A stretch of DNA of 64,000 bases from Pseudoalteromonas sp. N1230-9. Its GTDB lineage: Bacteria > Pseudomonadota > Gammaproteobacteria > Enterobacterales > Alteromonadaceae. This document shows, piece after piece, positions 33,334 through 42,097 of the stretch. Within the stretch, counting starts at the first letter, position 1, and every line of letters starts with the position of its first letter. The stretch spans positions 620,001 to 684,000 of the forward strand of contig NZ_CP090420.1 in the NCBI RefSeq assembly GCF_032716425.1, in the 5' to 3' direction. The translations under genes and the position numbers were made by a program. The notes under the pieces were generated by a model. The model was not told the origin of the DNA, did no database searches, and saw nothing but the letters and a program-made list of their open reading frames with translations.

Positions 33334-33657
33334 TGCGAGAGTTCAACAATAGTTTCAGTCTTTTTGTTATTTGCATATAGATAATAGTTCGTCAGGTTGG
33401 AAAAATGCCAAGGCTTATTAAAAGCCTTCAGAAGTAGAAATTAAATTAGGTATATGGGTAAGCTACAAGCAGAAGTGTCCTAGAGTTTAGCTGTTCTGAG
33501 TTTATAAAGGTTGAGCACAGAAAAGACTAAAAGTAGCAAAGGCATGCTAATTTTAGAAATTAATGATATTTGTCATAGACCAAACTTAGTCTATAACAAA
33601 TAGTTTTCTGATATGGCTATTGAGCCACTTTTAAGTTAGCAAAAGGTTGGCTCAATT
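33334..33657. other. Intergenic region with hairpins, no gene seen
   Basis: About 320 bp without a convincing ORF. It contains small stem-loops at 33410-33428 (AAGGCTT / AAGCCTT) and 33620-33655 (TTGAGCCA / TGGCTCAA). The second lies just after the yjdM stop and may end its transcript. Confidence 0.5.
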
Positions 33658-33993
33658 CTAGGCTTTTTTAACGAACTTAGCTGTCACCATCATTTCACCG
33701 ACACCATCAACTTTACAGTCGAGTTCGTGATCTTTTTTATCAAGCACTCGGCGGATTAACGCTTTGGTGCCGATTTTAATGACTTGTGAGCTGCCTTTGA
33801 TTTTTAAGTCTTTTGCAACGGTTACTTTGTCGCCATCAGCCAATAACGTGCCGTTAGCGTCTTTTACATTGATGATATCATCTTCATTGACCGCATCAGG
33901 ATTCCATTCATGGGCGCACTCTGGGCAGATAAGATTATTTTGTTCCGGATAAACATATTCCGAATTACATTGTGGACAGGGAGGATAAGACAT
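33658..33993 (-). CDS. yjdM: YjdM/PhnA-family zinc-ribbon protein
   Basis: A 111-residue protein, exactly the usual family length. The N-terminal zinc ribbon has PPCPQC (near residues 3-8) and LICPEC (near 22-27), followed by the family core WNPDAVNEDDI and VKDANGTLLADGDKVTVAKDLKIKG-type SH3-like strands. The name PhnA is historical and the true function is not established; it is not phosphonoacetate hydrolase. The start MSYPPCPQC at 33993 is preferred to a Met three codons upstream. Confidence 0.9.
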   Translation of the reverse strand: MSYPPCPQCNSEYVYPEQNNLICPECAHEWNPDAVNEDDIINVKDANGTLLADGDKVTVAKDLKIKGSSQVIKIGTKALIRRVLDKKDHELDCKVDGVGEMMVTAKFVKKA

Positions 33994-34144
33994 ACACTTC
34001 ACTCTTAATCATTTGATTCTTCGTAGTTTAACCGTTTTGGCAAAAGGATTCGATTGTTTGCTCATTTATGAGCGTTGATTTTATTAAATTAACGAGTTTT
34101 GTCTAAGTTAATGTGATACAGCTTTATGAAAGGGAAATATAATA

Positions 34145-34609
34145 ATGATACGATTTTTAGCTGCTTTATTAGTGCTATTTTCAAGTATGGCTTATGCAAC
34201 GGATGCCCCTCACAGAGGAGACATTACCACCGATGATTTGCTTAAAGATTACCCTGCATTTAATAAAGAGTATGAGAGCTTTTCGCCAAGCGAAGAAGAG
34301 CTTGTAAAAATTAAAGCACTGCAAGGTAAGCAAGTATTGGTATTTTTGGGTACTTGGTGTCATGACTCAAAACGCGAAGTACCGCGCTTTTTAAAATTAC
34401 TCAATGCTGCAAAGGTACAGTTAGATTCGCTGCGTTTGGTGGCGGTAGGCTATGATAAACTCGACCCTAATGGTCTGGCTAAGCAATACGATGTACGTTA
34501 TACGCCTACCATCATTGTCAGCGATGGTGAAAAAGAGCTTGTGCGTATGATTGAGAAACCAAAGCAAAGTATTGCTGTTGATCTCACAATTCAGGGTCAA
34601 ATTTTATAA
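34145..34609 (+). CDS. Exported thioredoxin-fold protein with a CxxS site
   Basis: A 154-residue protein with a signal peptide (cleavage near AYA, residue 18) and a thioredoxin fold. The active-site segment FLGTWCHDSKREVPRF near residues 68-83 has one cysteine and a serine three places later (CHDS) instead of CxxC, and the cis-proline is in YTPTII near 120. A monothiol or binding role in the periplasm is more likely than a dithiol oxidase. The 3' end overlaps the convergent GGDEF-EAL gene by 26 bp. Confidence 0.8.
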   Translation: MIRFLAALLVLFSSMAYATDAPHRGDITTDDLLKDYPAFNKEYESFSPSEEELVKIKALQGKQVLVFLGTWCHDSKREVPRFLKLLNAAKVQLDSLRLVAVGYDKLDPNGLAKQYDVRYTPTIIVSDGEKELVRMIEKPKQSIAVDLTIQGQIL

Positions 34610-37094
34610 ACTCCTCAATCGGTAAAGGCATTGAAATTAAATACCCTTGCACATAATCAATGCTTTTATCGCTGACCAGCTCCCACTGCTCTGAACTCTC
34701 AACCCCTTCAGCTGTGATAGTCAGATTCAATTGATGGGCTAAGTCACTCATGGTCTGCAAAAATAAACCATCGCGTGGATTTTCAACACAGTTACAAATA
34801 AAGGCGCGGTCTATTTTTACATTATCCAATGGGAATTGTTGAATCGAGGCGAGTGATGAATAGCCAGTGCCAAAGTCATCAAGTGATAAGTCAAATCCAA
34901 CGGCCTTGAGTTCATGCATTAAACTAATGGCATACTGTGTATTTTGAAATAGCGCTGATTCGGTAATTTCTAAATTAATTTTTTGTGTAGCAGGAAACAG
35001 CTGCGCTTTTTCACTTGTTAGTCGATTAACAAGGTGCGCATCTGAAAACTGTTTGCGTGATAAGTTGATCGACATTTTTACATGGATATTGTTCTCCACT
35101 AGGCTGTGGCAATCTTTTGCGACTCTTGCGACAATCCAGCGTGAAAGGAGGTTAATTAGCTCAGATTGCTCAGCAATGGCGATAAACTCCTGTGGAGATA
35201 CAAAACCTCGTACAGGATGTTGCCAGCGAACAAGTGCCTCGCAACCTATCAGTTTTCCATCTTTTGTATTTACAATGGGTTGATACACCATACTAAGTTG
35301 TTTATCGGTTGAAAGTGCATGCCTTAAGTCACTTTCTAAATCACTTTGTGCGATTAATTTGTCTTTAAGAGACTGACTGTAAATGGTGTAGGCTTTTTTC
35401 TGTCGATGGCATTCATTCATGGCAATTAACGTTGTGTTAATTTGCTCTGCTGCATCTAAATTCTGTAAGTGCGGATAGCCTATGCCAACATAAAAATGAT
35501 AAAAATGGGCTGTGCCCGCTGTTTCAATCAGCCCTGCGACACGGTGTTGTAGCTCATCGATGAGAATCGCAAGTTCTTCGTCAAAAACGCCTTCTTTTAG
35601 CAAGAGCATAAAGCAGCCTGACTTAATATGAGAGCAGAATGCTTGGTGTTGCTCTGCAAACTCAATTAAGCGATTGGCTAAGGCTTTTTGTAGTTCATTT
35701 GACGCCTTATATCCGTACATGTCTTCAATTTGCCTATAGCCTTTAATTTCTAGGCAAATTAGAGTTAAACCTGAATTGTATTGGTTTTTAGGGCATAGGC
35801 TGGTGATATATTTTTCGCTGTAGTGACGGTTTGCTAACCCCGTTATGGGATCAAAATGAGCTTGTTGATACAGTTCATGCTGTTTTTGCTTTTCAGCACT
35901 AATATCTTCTACTGTTCCCACCAAGGTTTTTGTTTTGTTATTCCATTCAGCATACTCATGAAACCAGCGTTGTTCACCATTGATTTTTATTGTGTACTCA
36001 AGCTCACTGGGGCTGGCTGGTTTAGCGTTAATAAAATTAAGAAATGCATTTTTGTAGGTATTATCGATTTGGTCGCATACTTGTTGGATTGGCTGCTTAG
36101 GTGACTTCGTTTTAAATAATTTAGTTGCTTGCGCAGAAAGATGTCTCGATTCACTGTAAGGCGAAATGTACCAACTGCCTACACCGCTCAGTGTTTGGGC
36201 TTGTTTTAAGGCTAGAGCTTGCTCAGAAAGTTCATTGGTTCGCTTTGTTAGCAATGACTCTAAGTTTTTTTCATGTTCGCGTAGGCGAAAAGTAATGCTA
36301 ATTAAGTAACTTATTAAAGATGAAAAAACTAAAACAATAAAGGTTAATATGCCTATCTCAGCATAAGCACGATATTCAAATTCATCTTTTATCCCTACAA
36401 CCCATAATTGATTTTTGACCGGTAGTGAACGTGTTTCCCATTTAGCATTATTAAACGCATGCTCTCCTAGTAAAGGAATATAGTTCCCATCGTTGTTTTG
36501 CCACACTTCGATAATATGGGAGTGGGATACATGTTTTAATTTTATTTTATTAATGAATTCAGGAAAGCGAAGCACTACAATACTAAATCCCCAGAAAGAG
36601 TCTTTGTTGAATATAGGTAAGCGGGCAACTAACCCTGCTCCCCCTTGAGAGAGTTGCTTTGGGCCATCAAGCTGCATTTGCTCAGTTTGAATGGCTTTTT
36701 CTAAAGAGGGTTTTATTGAAGGGACAGCAAACAAATTACTGTTAATGACTCCTTCGTGTGTAACAAGCGGATAACTATAAGTAATAACACCATTTGGAGC
36801 GAGTTGAATGGTTTGACTACCGTCACTATGTTTAAGGATATGCTTGGCGAGTGTTTCAAACTGTGTTTTGGTATAGCTGTTATCACGCATCGCATCTCTA
36901 ATTAAGTAAGGGCCGAGCAATGCCGTTTCTAGGTTTGTTTTTAAATCGCTTGTATAACTATCAAGAACAGACTCTTGCTCAATACGATGCATTGTTTGTC
37001 TGTCGAGATAAACTTTATATGCAATAATCGAAAATAAGCAAAAAGTTAGAATGAAAGAGATCACACTAAGTGAGGATTTGTTATTATTTCGCAA
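34584..37094 (-). CDS. Membrane GGDEF-EAL protein, probable c-di-GMP phosphodiesterase
   Basis: An 836-residue inner-membrane protein: helix at 8-27, a periplasmic sensor domain (about 30-240), second helix 248-270, a PAS-like segment 290-400, GGDEF 410-570 and EAL 580-830. The GGDEF active site is degenerate (KSGCF at the motif), so no cyclase activity is expected. The EAL domain keeps CEALVRW, NLSRKQF, EITES, DDFGTGYSSL and AEGVES, which suits hydrolysis of c-di-GMP. It has no partner gene in an operon. Confidence 0.9.
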   Translation of the reverse strand: MRNNNKSSLSVISFILTFCLFSIIAYKVYLDRQTMHRIEQESVLDSYTSDLKTNLETALLGPYLIRDAMRDNSYTKTQFETLAKHILKHSDGSQTIQLAPNGVITYSYPLVTHEGVINSNLFAVPSIKPSLEKAIQTEQMQLDGPKQLSQGGAGLVARLPIFNKDSFWGFSIVVLRFPEFINKIKLKHVSHSHIIEVWQNNDGNYIPLLGEHAFNNAKWETRSLPVKNQLWVVGIKDEFEYRAYAEIGILTFIVLVFSSLISYLISITFRLREHEKNLESLLTKRTNELSEQALALKQAQTLSGVGSWYISPYSESRHLSAQATKLFKTKSPKQPIQQVCDQIDNTYKNAFLNFINAKPASPSELEYTIKINGEQRWFHEYAEWNNKTKTLVGTVEDISAEKQKQHELYQQAHFDPITGLANRHYSEKYITSLCPKNQYNSGLTLICLEIKGYRQIEDMYGYKASNELQKALANRLIEFAEQHQAFCSHIKSGCFMLLLKEGVFDEELAILIDELQHRVAGLIETAGTAHFYHFYVGIGYPHLQNLDAAEQINTTLIAMNECHRQKKAYTIYSQSLKDKLIAQSDLESDLRHALSTDKQLSMVYQPIVNTKDGKLIGCEALVRWQHPVRGFVSPQEFIAIAEQSELINLLSRWIVARVAKDCHSLVENNIHVKMSINLSRKQFSDAHLVNRLTSEKAQLFPATQKINLEITESALFQNTQYAISLMHELKAVGFDLSLDDFGTGYSSLASIQQFPLDNVKIDRAFICNCVENPRDGLFLQTMSDLAHQLNLTITAEGVESSEQWELVSDKSIDYVQGYLISMPLPIEEFIKFDPEL

Positions 37095-37271
37095 AGAGTT
37101 CGTATTCCCGATTAATATTGCAATTTAAGTATTGAGCAGGCTCTTAAAAATACTAGTTTAGGGTTGTTTTATTGTCTAGTTAGTAGGCATAAAATTGGAC
37201 GTTTATTACTGTTTAAAGTACAAATATTTGTACCGAGAAACAGTAACTTGAAATTGAGAAGTGTAAAAGCA

Positions 37272-37859
37272 ATGTACCAAAGTGTGATTAAAGCCATAGA
37301 TAAAGCGAATGCTGCAGACCCTAATAAAGTGACTGTAGATGGGAATCCCTATGCCAAAGAGAGTCTCTACGCGATGCGTATGAGTGAGATGTTGCAGCGT
37401 TTTAATCCATCGGCAGATGAATTGATGTGTATCGCAGCCCACGGACAACACATTGAACGTTGGCGCTCCCCTCGAAGTGACTTTCCATTAGGAAAACAAG
37501 GCTACTATCAATGGCGTACTGCTTTATATGATTTTCATGCTGAACGTGTTACGACGTTAATGCAACAGGCAGGCTATTCGTCAGATGAATGCGAGCGTGT
37601 CTATGCGGCAGTCGCTAAAAAGAATATAAAACGTAACCCCGACAGCCAACTCATTGAAGATATCGCAAGTCTTGTGTTTATTGAACATTACATGCTTGAT
37701 TTTGCAAGTAGCAAACCTGATTACGATGAGCAAAAATGGCTGGGCATTATTCGTAAAACATGGCAAAAAATGTCGGACAAGGCACATGAATTTGTACTCG
37801 CTGGTAACATTAAATTACCAGAGCCGCTTAAACCATTAATTACAAAAGCACTAAGCTAA
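37272..37859 (+). CDS. DUF4202 family protein
   Basis: A 195-residue cytoplasmic protein of the DUF4202 type, recognised by CIAAHGQHIERWRSPRSDFPLG-like residues (Cys/His/Arg set near 56-77) and by the helical body with IEDIASLVFIEHYM near 137-150. The function is not known; the H/E/D-rich core recalls HD-like hydrolases. The ATG at 37272 is chosen because the upstream in-frame extension to 37164 is not family-like. The next gene follows 21 bp downstream and may be cotranscribed. Confidence 0.8.
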   Translation: MYQSVIKAIDKANAADPNKVTVDGNPYAKESLYAMRMSEMLQRFNPSADELMCIAAHGQHIERWRSPRSDFPLGKQGYYQWRTALYDFHAERVTTLMQQAGYSSDECERVYAAVAKKNIKRNPDSQLIEDIASLVFIEHYMLDFASSKPDYDEQKWLGIIRKTWQKMSDKAHEFVLAGNIKLPEPLKPLITKALS

Positions 37860-37880
37860 AGTAACAAACAAGGATGTAAA

Positions 37881-38396
37881 ATGTATTGCCCGCGAACAAA
37901 AGTAGCGCTTGAAGAAACCACTATTGGTGATATTAAGGTTTATTTATCCCCAACTGGCGGTGTGTTTTTTGATAATCGACAAATCTTTCATTTCAGCGAT
38001 CCAAGGTTAAAGCCCGCACAAGTGCTGGTGGCTCATTTACAAACTCTGCCACTAGAGTCAATAGATTTAAATAAGCGGATTCACTGCCCTAAGTGTCCTG
38101 ATGTTGTCATGATGCGGCGCTTTTTTACCCCGCTCAAAGTGGTGGAAATTGATGAGTGTCCGAACTGCGCTGCAATTTGGCTAGATAATGGGGAACTTGA
38201 AAAAATTCATGAGAATCACCTAACCCCAAAAGAGCGTGAAATGCTGCGTATCGACATGGCAAATAACAATGGCTTTATTCAAGTTAAAATCCCAAAACGG
38301 CGTCATCATATTCATGTAGAAAAGTCTGCTGCCGGTGAAAATTCGAACCTGCAAAAGCTCGCAGAGCTTGCGTATTTGTCTTTATTAAGCGACTAG
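37881..38396 (+). CDS. TFIIB-type zinc-ribbon protein
   Basis: A 171-residue protein with two zf-TFIIB segments. The first begins MYCPRTKVAL and lacks one Cys pair; the second is complete: IHCPKCPDV near residues 74-82 and IDECPNCAAIWLDNGELEKI near 95-114. The WLDxGEL signature after the second CxxC is typical of this bacterial family. Its function is unknown. It starts 21 bp after the DUF4202 gene with AAGGATG as ribosome site. Confidence 0.8.
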   Translation: MYCPRTKVALEETTIGDIKVYLSPTGGVFFDNRQIFHFSDPRLKPAQVLVAHLQTLPLESIDLNKRIHCPKCPDVVMMRRFFTPLKVVEIDECPNCAAIWLDNGELEKIHENHLTPKEREMLRIDMANNNGFIQVKIPKRRHHIHVEKSAAGENSNLQKLAELAYLSLLSD

Positions 38397-38400
38397 ATGA

Positions 38401-38435
38401 GCAAAGCCTGCCACAAAAAAGTGCACAGGCTTTTG
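38401..38435. terminator. Convergent terminator
   Basis: GCAAAGCCTG-CCAC and GTG-CACAGGCTTTTGC form an imperfect long stem with an A6 loop between two convergent genes. Confidence 0.6.
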
Positions 38436-38441
38436 CTAACT

Positions 38442-39440
38442 TTATAACTTAACTAACATTTTACCTTTATTTTTACCCTCAAATAAGCCAAGAAATGCAT
38501 CAACAGCATTTTCAATGCCTTGGTAAATCGTTTCTTCAGATTTAATTTTACCCTCACTCATCCATGCGCTCATTTGCTCAATAAATTCAGGAAACTGGTC
38601 AAAGTAATCAATAACAATAAACCCTTGAACAGTAAGCTTTTTAGAGTTTATGAAAAATAGATTACTTGGTCCAGGCTGTGCAGTATCGTTATTGTAGCCA
38701 GAGATCATGCCACATACAGGAATGCGGCCATAATCATTCATGACATTGAGCGCAGCCTCTAAGTGCTCGCCGCCGACATTTTCAAAATAAACATCAATCC
38801 CTTCTGGAGCAGCTTGTTTTAGTGCCTGAGTGAGGTTATCTACCGTTTTGTAATTAATAACTTCATCTACGCCTAACTCTTTTACCATTTGCGCTTTTTC
38901 GTCAGAGCCAACAGATGCAATAACCTTACATCCTTTGAGTTTAGCAATTTGACACACTACGCTACCAACAGCACCAGAGGCAGCTGATACAAATACCGTA
39001 TCTGTTTCTTTTAGTGTGATGACTTTAGTCAGGCCAGCCCATGCAGTTAAGCCTGTCATGCCCATGGTACTCAAGAATAGTTGATCAGGTAGTGGCACAT
39101 CTGGCAGTAATGTTAAATCGCTACCATCACTAATATGCTCGGTGCGCCAACCGCTAATATGGCTTACTTTACTGCCAACAGGAAATTGATCATTACGAGA
39201 TTCAATCACTTCGCCGATAGCACCAGCTTCCATAACTTCATTTAACTTAAATGGTGCAATATATGACTCACGGTCAATCATACGTGGACGCATATACGGA
39301 TCAACCGACATCCAAGTATTCTTGATAAGTACTTCGCCATCTTTTAAATCAGGAAGTTGGATATTAACGAGTGAAAAATTGTCATGTGTTGGGATACCTG
39401 TAGGGCGTGAAACCAAATGAATTTGTTGACTTGTAACCAT
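38442..39440 (-). CDS. NADP-dependent oxidoreductase, second CurA-like paralogue
   Basis: A 332-residue zinc-independent medium-chain reductase with the family signature SVDPYMRPRM near residue 45, Rossmann motif AASGAVGSVVCQIA near 145 and YFENVGGEH near 215. It resembles the protein at 5084-6115. The ATG at 39440 follows GAGG at proper distance, so the extra eight codons upstream are excluded. The gene is divergent from a MarR/OhrR-like regulator, and two identical palindromes lie between them, so repression by that regulator is likely. Confidence 0.88.
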   Translation of the reverse strand: MVTSQQIHLVSRPTGIPTHDNFSLVNIQLPDLKDGEVLIKNTWMSVDPYMRPRMIDRESYIAPFKLNEVMEAGAIGEVIESRNDQFPVGSKVSHISGWRTEHISDGSDLTLLPDVPLPDQLFLSTMGMTGLTAWAGLTKVITLKETDTVFVSAASGAVGSVVCQIAKLKGCKVIASVGSDEKAQMVKELGVDEVINYKTVDNLTQALKQAAPEGIDVYFENVGGEHLEAALNVMNDYGRIPVCGMISGYNNDTAQPGPSNLFFINSKKLTVQGFIVIDYFDQFPEFIEQMSAWMSEGKIKSEETIYQGIENAVDAFLGLFEGKNKGKMLVKL

Positions 39441-39501
39441 AAAAACCTCGGGTGTATTAACCATTAAAAGTGATTGCTATAAATTTAGATGGGTGCAAAA
39501 T

Positions 39502-39515
39502 GTTTGCGCGCAAAC
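39502..39515. promoter_or_regulatory. MarR-type operator 1
   Basis: GTTTGCGCGCAAAC is a perfect 14-bp palindrome, about 60 bp upstream of the oxidoreductase start. The 12-bp core recurs 71 bp away. Confidence 0.7.
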
Positions 39516-39572
39516 TATTTGCGATCAATTTAATGATCTTTTTATAAAATAGCAAGTGATCTGATAAAATAA

Positions 39573-39584
39573 TTTGCGCGCAAA
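39573..39584. promoter_or_regulatory. MarR-type operator 2
   Basis: TTTGCGCGCAAA repeats the core of operator 1 exactly, about 50 bp upstream of the regulator's start. Two copies in a divergent promoter suggest one site per gene, with autorepression. Confidence 0.7.
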
Positions 39585-39631
39585 CTAAATTAACGTAATA
39601 ATAGCCACCTATTTCACGCAAAGGTAATACT

Positions 39632-40057
39632 ATGAGTCAAAATCTTTCAGACAATGTATGCTTTACGCTATACAGTGCGACTAATGCATTGATCAGAGCG
39701 TTTCGGCCAATTCTTGAAGCTTATGATTTAACTTACCCACAGTACATCGTGATGCATTCTCTTTGGTACAAGAATCAAGTGAGTTTAAAAGAGCTTTCGC
39801 GTGATACCCATCTAGATTCAGGTACGTTAACGCCCATTGTTAAGCGTCTTGAAGGAAAAGGCTTATTAACTCGCCAAGTGTCTAGTGAAGATGAACGAAA
39901 AAAAGTGATTTCGTTAACAGGGCAGGGCATGCAGCTGAAAACTGACGCTGAAGAACTTACCTCACAATTAATGGCGCGCTCAAATATGAGCTTGGAACGC
40001 TTAGAGCAACTTCGCCTACTTACATTAGAGCTCCACTCAGATCTAACAAAAAGCTAA
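39632..40057 (+). CDS. MarR-family regulator, OhrR-like
   Basis: A 141-residue MarR protein with a winged helix (VSLKELSRDTHLDSGTLTPIVKRLEGKGLL, residues 50-79, then DERKKVISLT). The N terminus DNVCFTLYSATNAL resembles OhrR, with a single cysteine near residue 10 at the site of the peroxide-reactive Cys. Organic hydroperoxides or reactive electrophiles are therefore plausible inducers of the divergent reductase. It is tail to tail with a VOC gene, overlapping by 4 bp. Confidence 0.88.
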   Translation: MSQNLSDNVCFTLYSATNALIRAFRPILEAYDLTYPQYIVMHSLWYKNQVSLKELSRDTHLDSGTLTPIVKRLEGKGLLTRQVSSEDERKKVISLTGQGMQLKTDAEELTSQLMARSNMSLERLEQLRLLTLELHSDLTKS

Positions 40058-40434
40058 AGCTCTATTAGACAAATGAGGGTACCCTCGATTGCGCGAACAT
40101 AGGCATAGTGCTGAGCATCTTTTTTGGTTGGTGGACATAAAGGTTCTGCTCCAGCAAGCACAGCTTTATCGTAGCTTTCAACTAAGTTCTTACAATTAAA
40201 ACGTAGCTCAAATCCAAGCGCAGGTTGCTTTGGGTGGGCGCGAATGTAGCCTTGTTTAAAATACGATTGGGCATATGGGTGAGTGGCAAATGCTAATTTC
40301 ACCGTGCCCGTTACGAGCTCGCCATACTCTGCATCGTCACTAATATGATTGGTATTTAAAGCAAATGCTTGATAGTAAAAGTCGAGTACTTCTTCTACGT
40401 TATCGACGTAAATAACCTGACTTATAAACTCCAT
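40054..40434 (-). CDS. VOC/glyoxalase-family protein
   Basis: A 126-residue VOC-fold protein: FISQVIYVDNVEEVLDFYYQAF at residues 3-24 and the second half-module near residue 75-126 ending TLICLIEL. Such proteins are lyases, dioxygenases or drug-binding proteins; the metal ligands are not clear enough to decide (one His near residue 28, Glu in the last strand). No operon partner. The gene ends next to the MarR stop. Confidence 0.75.
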   Translation of the reverse strand: MEFISQVIYVDNVEEVLDFYYQAFALNTNHISDDAEYGELVTGTVKLAFATHPYAQSYFKQGYIRAHPKQPALGFELRFNCKNLVESYDKAVLAGAEPLCPPTKKDAQHYAYVRAIEGTLICLIEL

Positions 40435-40501
40435 TTGTACACTCTAAGTGATTATTGATTCTTTAAATAAAGCATACTTTTAACGATTTTGCAGAGATAA
40501 A

Positions 40502-40532
40502 AAAACCTTGTAAGTGTTAATTACAAGGTTTT
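40502..40532 (-). terminator. Terminator after der
   Basis: Perfect 12-bp stem AAAACCTTGTAA / TTACAAGGTTTT with a 7-nt loop, about 20 bp beyond the der stop, with T residues after it on the minus strand. Confidence 0.85.
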
Positions 40533-40552
40533 CATCTTAATAGATACCGTCG

Positions 40553-42022
40553 TTAAGATTTATTACGGTTTTCTTTCGCAAAGGCACGTATTTTACGTTT
40601 TTGCGATAGCGTTACTTTATTAGTACGGCCTGCGTATGGGTTATCGCCTTCTCTAAATTCAATTTTGATTGGCGTGCCCATAATACCTAATGCTTTACGA
40701 TAGTAATTCATCAGGTACCGCTTGTAGCTGTCTGGTAAGTCATGCACTTGGTTACCATGAATAACGATGCGTGGCGGGTTATAACCACCAGCATGCGCAT
40801 ACTTAAGCTTAACACGACGACCGCGAACGAGTGGCGGCTGGTGATCTGCTTGCGCCATATCCATGATACGACGTAGCATCGCTGTGCTAATACGCTTAGT
40901 CGCTGACTCGTACGCTTCGTCCACTGACTCAAACAAGTGACCAACACCGGTACCATGTAGCGCAGAAATAAAGTGTAAACGAGCGAAGTCAATAAAACCT
41001 AAACGACGGTCAAGTTCAGACTTAATGCGCTCTTTCACGTAATCGTCAAGGCCGTCCCATTTGTTTACCGCAACAACCAACGAGCGACCGGCGTTTAAGG
41101 CAAAGCCAAGTAAGCTTAAGTCTTGATCAGAAATACCTTCGCGTGCATCAACAACCAATAATACAACGTTGGCATCTTCAATTGCTTTAAGGGTTTTGAT
41201 CACTGAGAATTTTTCAACTACATCGCTTACTTTCTTACGCTTACGAACACCAGCGGTATCGATCAAGATGTACTCTTTATCGTTACGAGTCATCGGAATA
41301 TAGATAGAATCGCGTGTTGTACCCGGCATATCGTAAACAATAACACGTTCTTCGCCTAAGATACGGTTTGTTAGTGTTGACTTACCTACATTAGGACGAC
41401 CAATAATAGCGAGCTTTACAGGTTTATCGGCAAAGGCTTGCGCGTTGTCTTCGCCTTCTTCATCTTCACTATAAAGATCAACGAGTTCGTCATCACTTTC
41501 TTCAAGATCTTCTGTTTCACCAGCAAGTTCAGCGATCACAGGTTGCAGAGTTGTTTCAAGTAGTTGTGTGATGCCACGGCCGTGAGCCGCCGCAATATGA
41601 TGAATATCACCTAAGCTTAATTGGAAAAACTCTGCACAGTATGAGTCAGCATCAATACCATCTACTTTATTGGCAACAACAAAGCATTTTTTTTGCTGTT
41701 TACGTAAGTGATTAGCAATTGCTTGGTCTGCGGCAGTCATACCCGCACGGGCATCAACTAAAAATAGCACGATATCAGCCTCTTCAATCGCAAGCAGCGA
41801 CTGCTCAGCCATTTCTGTTTCGATACCATGTTCAGAGCCGTCGATACCGCCCGTGTCTACCACGATAAATTCATAGCCATCGTAATCAGCTTGGCCATAT
41901 TTTCTATCTCGTGTTAAGCCAGGAAAGTCGGCAACGAGGGCGTCACGAGTACGTGTTAAACGGTTAAATAATGTGGATTTGCCCACATTGGGTCGCCCAA
42001 CAAGAGCGATCACGGGAAGCAT
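40553..42022 (-). CDS. der: Ribosome-assembly GTPase Der (EngA)
   Basis: Essential double GTPase for 50S ribosome maturation. The 489-residue protein has two G domains: GRPNVGKST near residues 8-16 with DTGG, and GRPNVGKST near 212-220 with DTAG and NKWD, joined by an acidic linker ([21 protein letters not shown] near 173-193). A KH-like C-terminal domain ends in a basic tail. Length and order are normal for gammaproteobacteria. It is the last gene of the hisS-yfgM-bamB-der series, after an intergenic hairpin. Confidence 0.97.
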   Translation of the reverse strand: MLPVIALVGRPNVGKSTLFNRLTRTRDALVADFPGLTRDRKYGQADYDGYEFIVVDTGGIDGSEHGIETEMAEQSLLAIEEADIVLFLVDARAGMTAADQAIANHLRKQQKKCFVVANKVDGIDADSYCAEFFQLSLGDIHHIAAAHGRGITQLLETTLQPVIAELAGETEDLEESDDELVDLYSEDEEGEDNAQAFADKPVKLAIIGRPNVGKSTLTNRILGEERVIVYDMPGTTRDSIYIPMTRNDKEYILIDTAGVRKRKKVSDVVEKFSVIKTLKAIEDANVVLLVVDAREGISDQDLSLLGFALNAGRSLVVAVNKWDGLDDYVKERIKSELDRRLGFIDFARLHFISALHGTGVGHLFESVDEAYESATKRISTAMLRRIMDMAQADHQPPLVRGRRVKLKYAHAGGYNPPRIVIHGNQVHDLPDSYKRYLMNYYRKALGIMGTPIKIEFREGDNPYAGRTNKVTLSQKRKIRAFAKENRNKS

Positions 42023-42047
42023 AAACTACCTCTTAAAAAAACAACAA

Positions 42048-42070
42048 AAGGCTTCGCTAAGCGAAGCCTT
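42048..42070 (-). terminator. Hairpin between bamB and der
   Basis: 10-bp stem AAGGCTTCGC / GCGAAGCCTT with a 3-nt loop. On the minus strand it is followed by TTGTTGTTTTTTT. It may end the bamB transcript or reduce readthrough into der. Confidence 0.75.
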
Positions 42071-42097
42071 ATAAAAAGTACAAGTAATATTAATAAG

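Noticed and set aside
33410..33428. Stem-loop after the DMT transporter as terminator
   Set aside because: The stem is only 7 bp, lies about 75 bp after the stop and has no T run.
37164..37271. 36-residue extension of the DUF4202 protein
   Set aside because: No ribosome site, unusual composition, and the ATG at 37272 gives the normal domain start.
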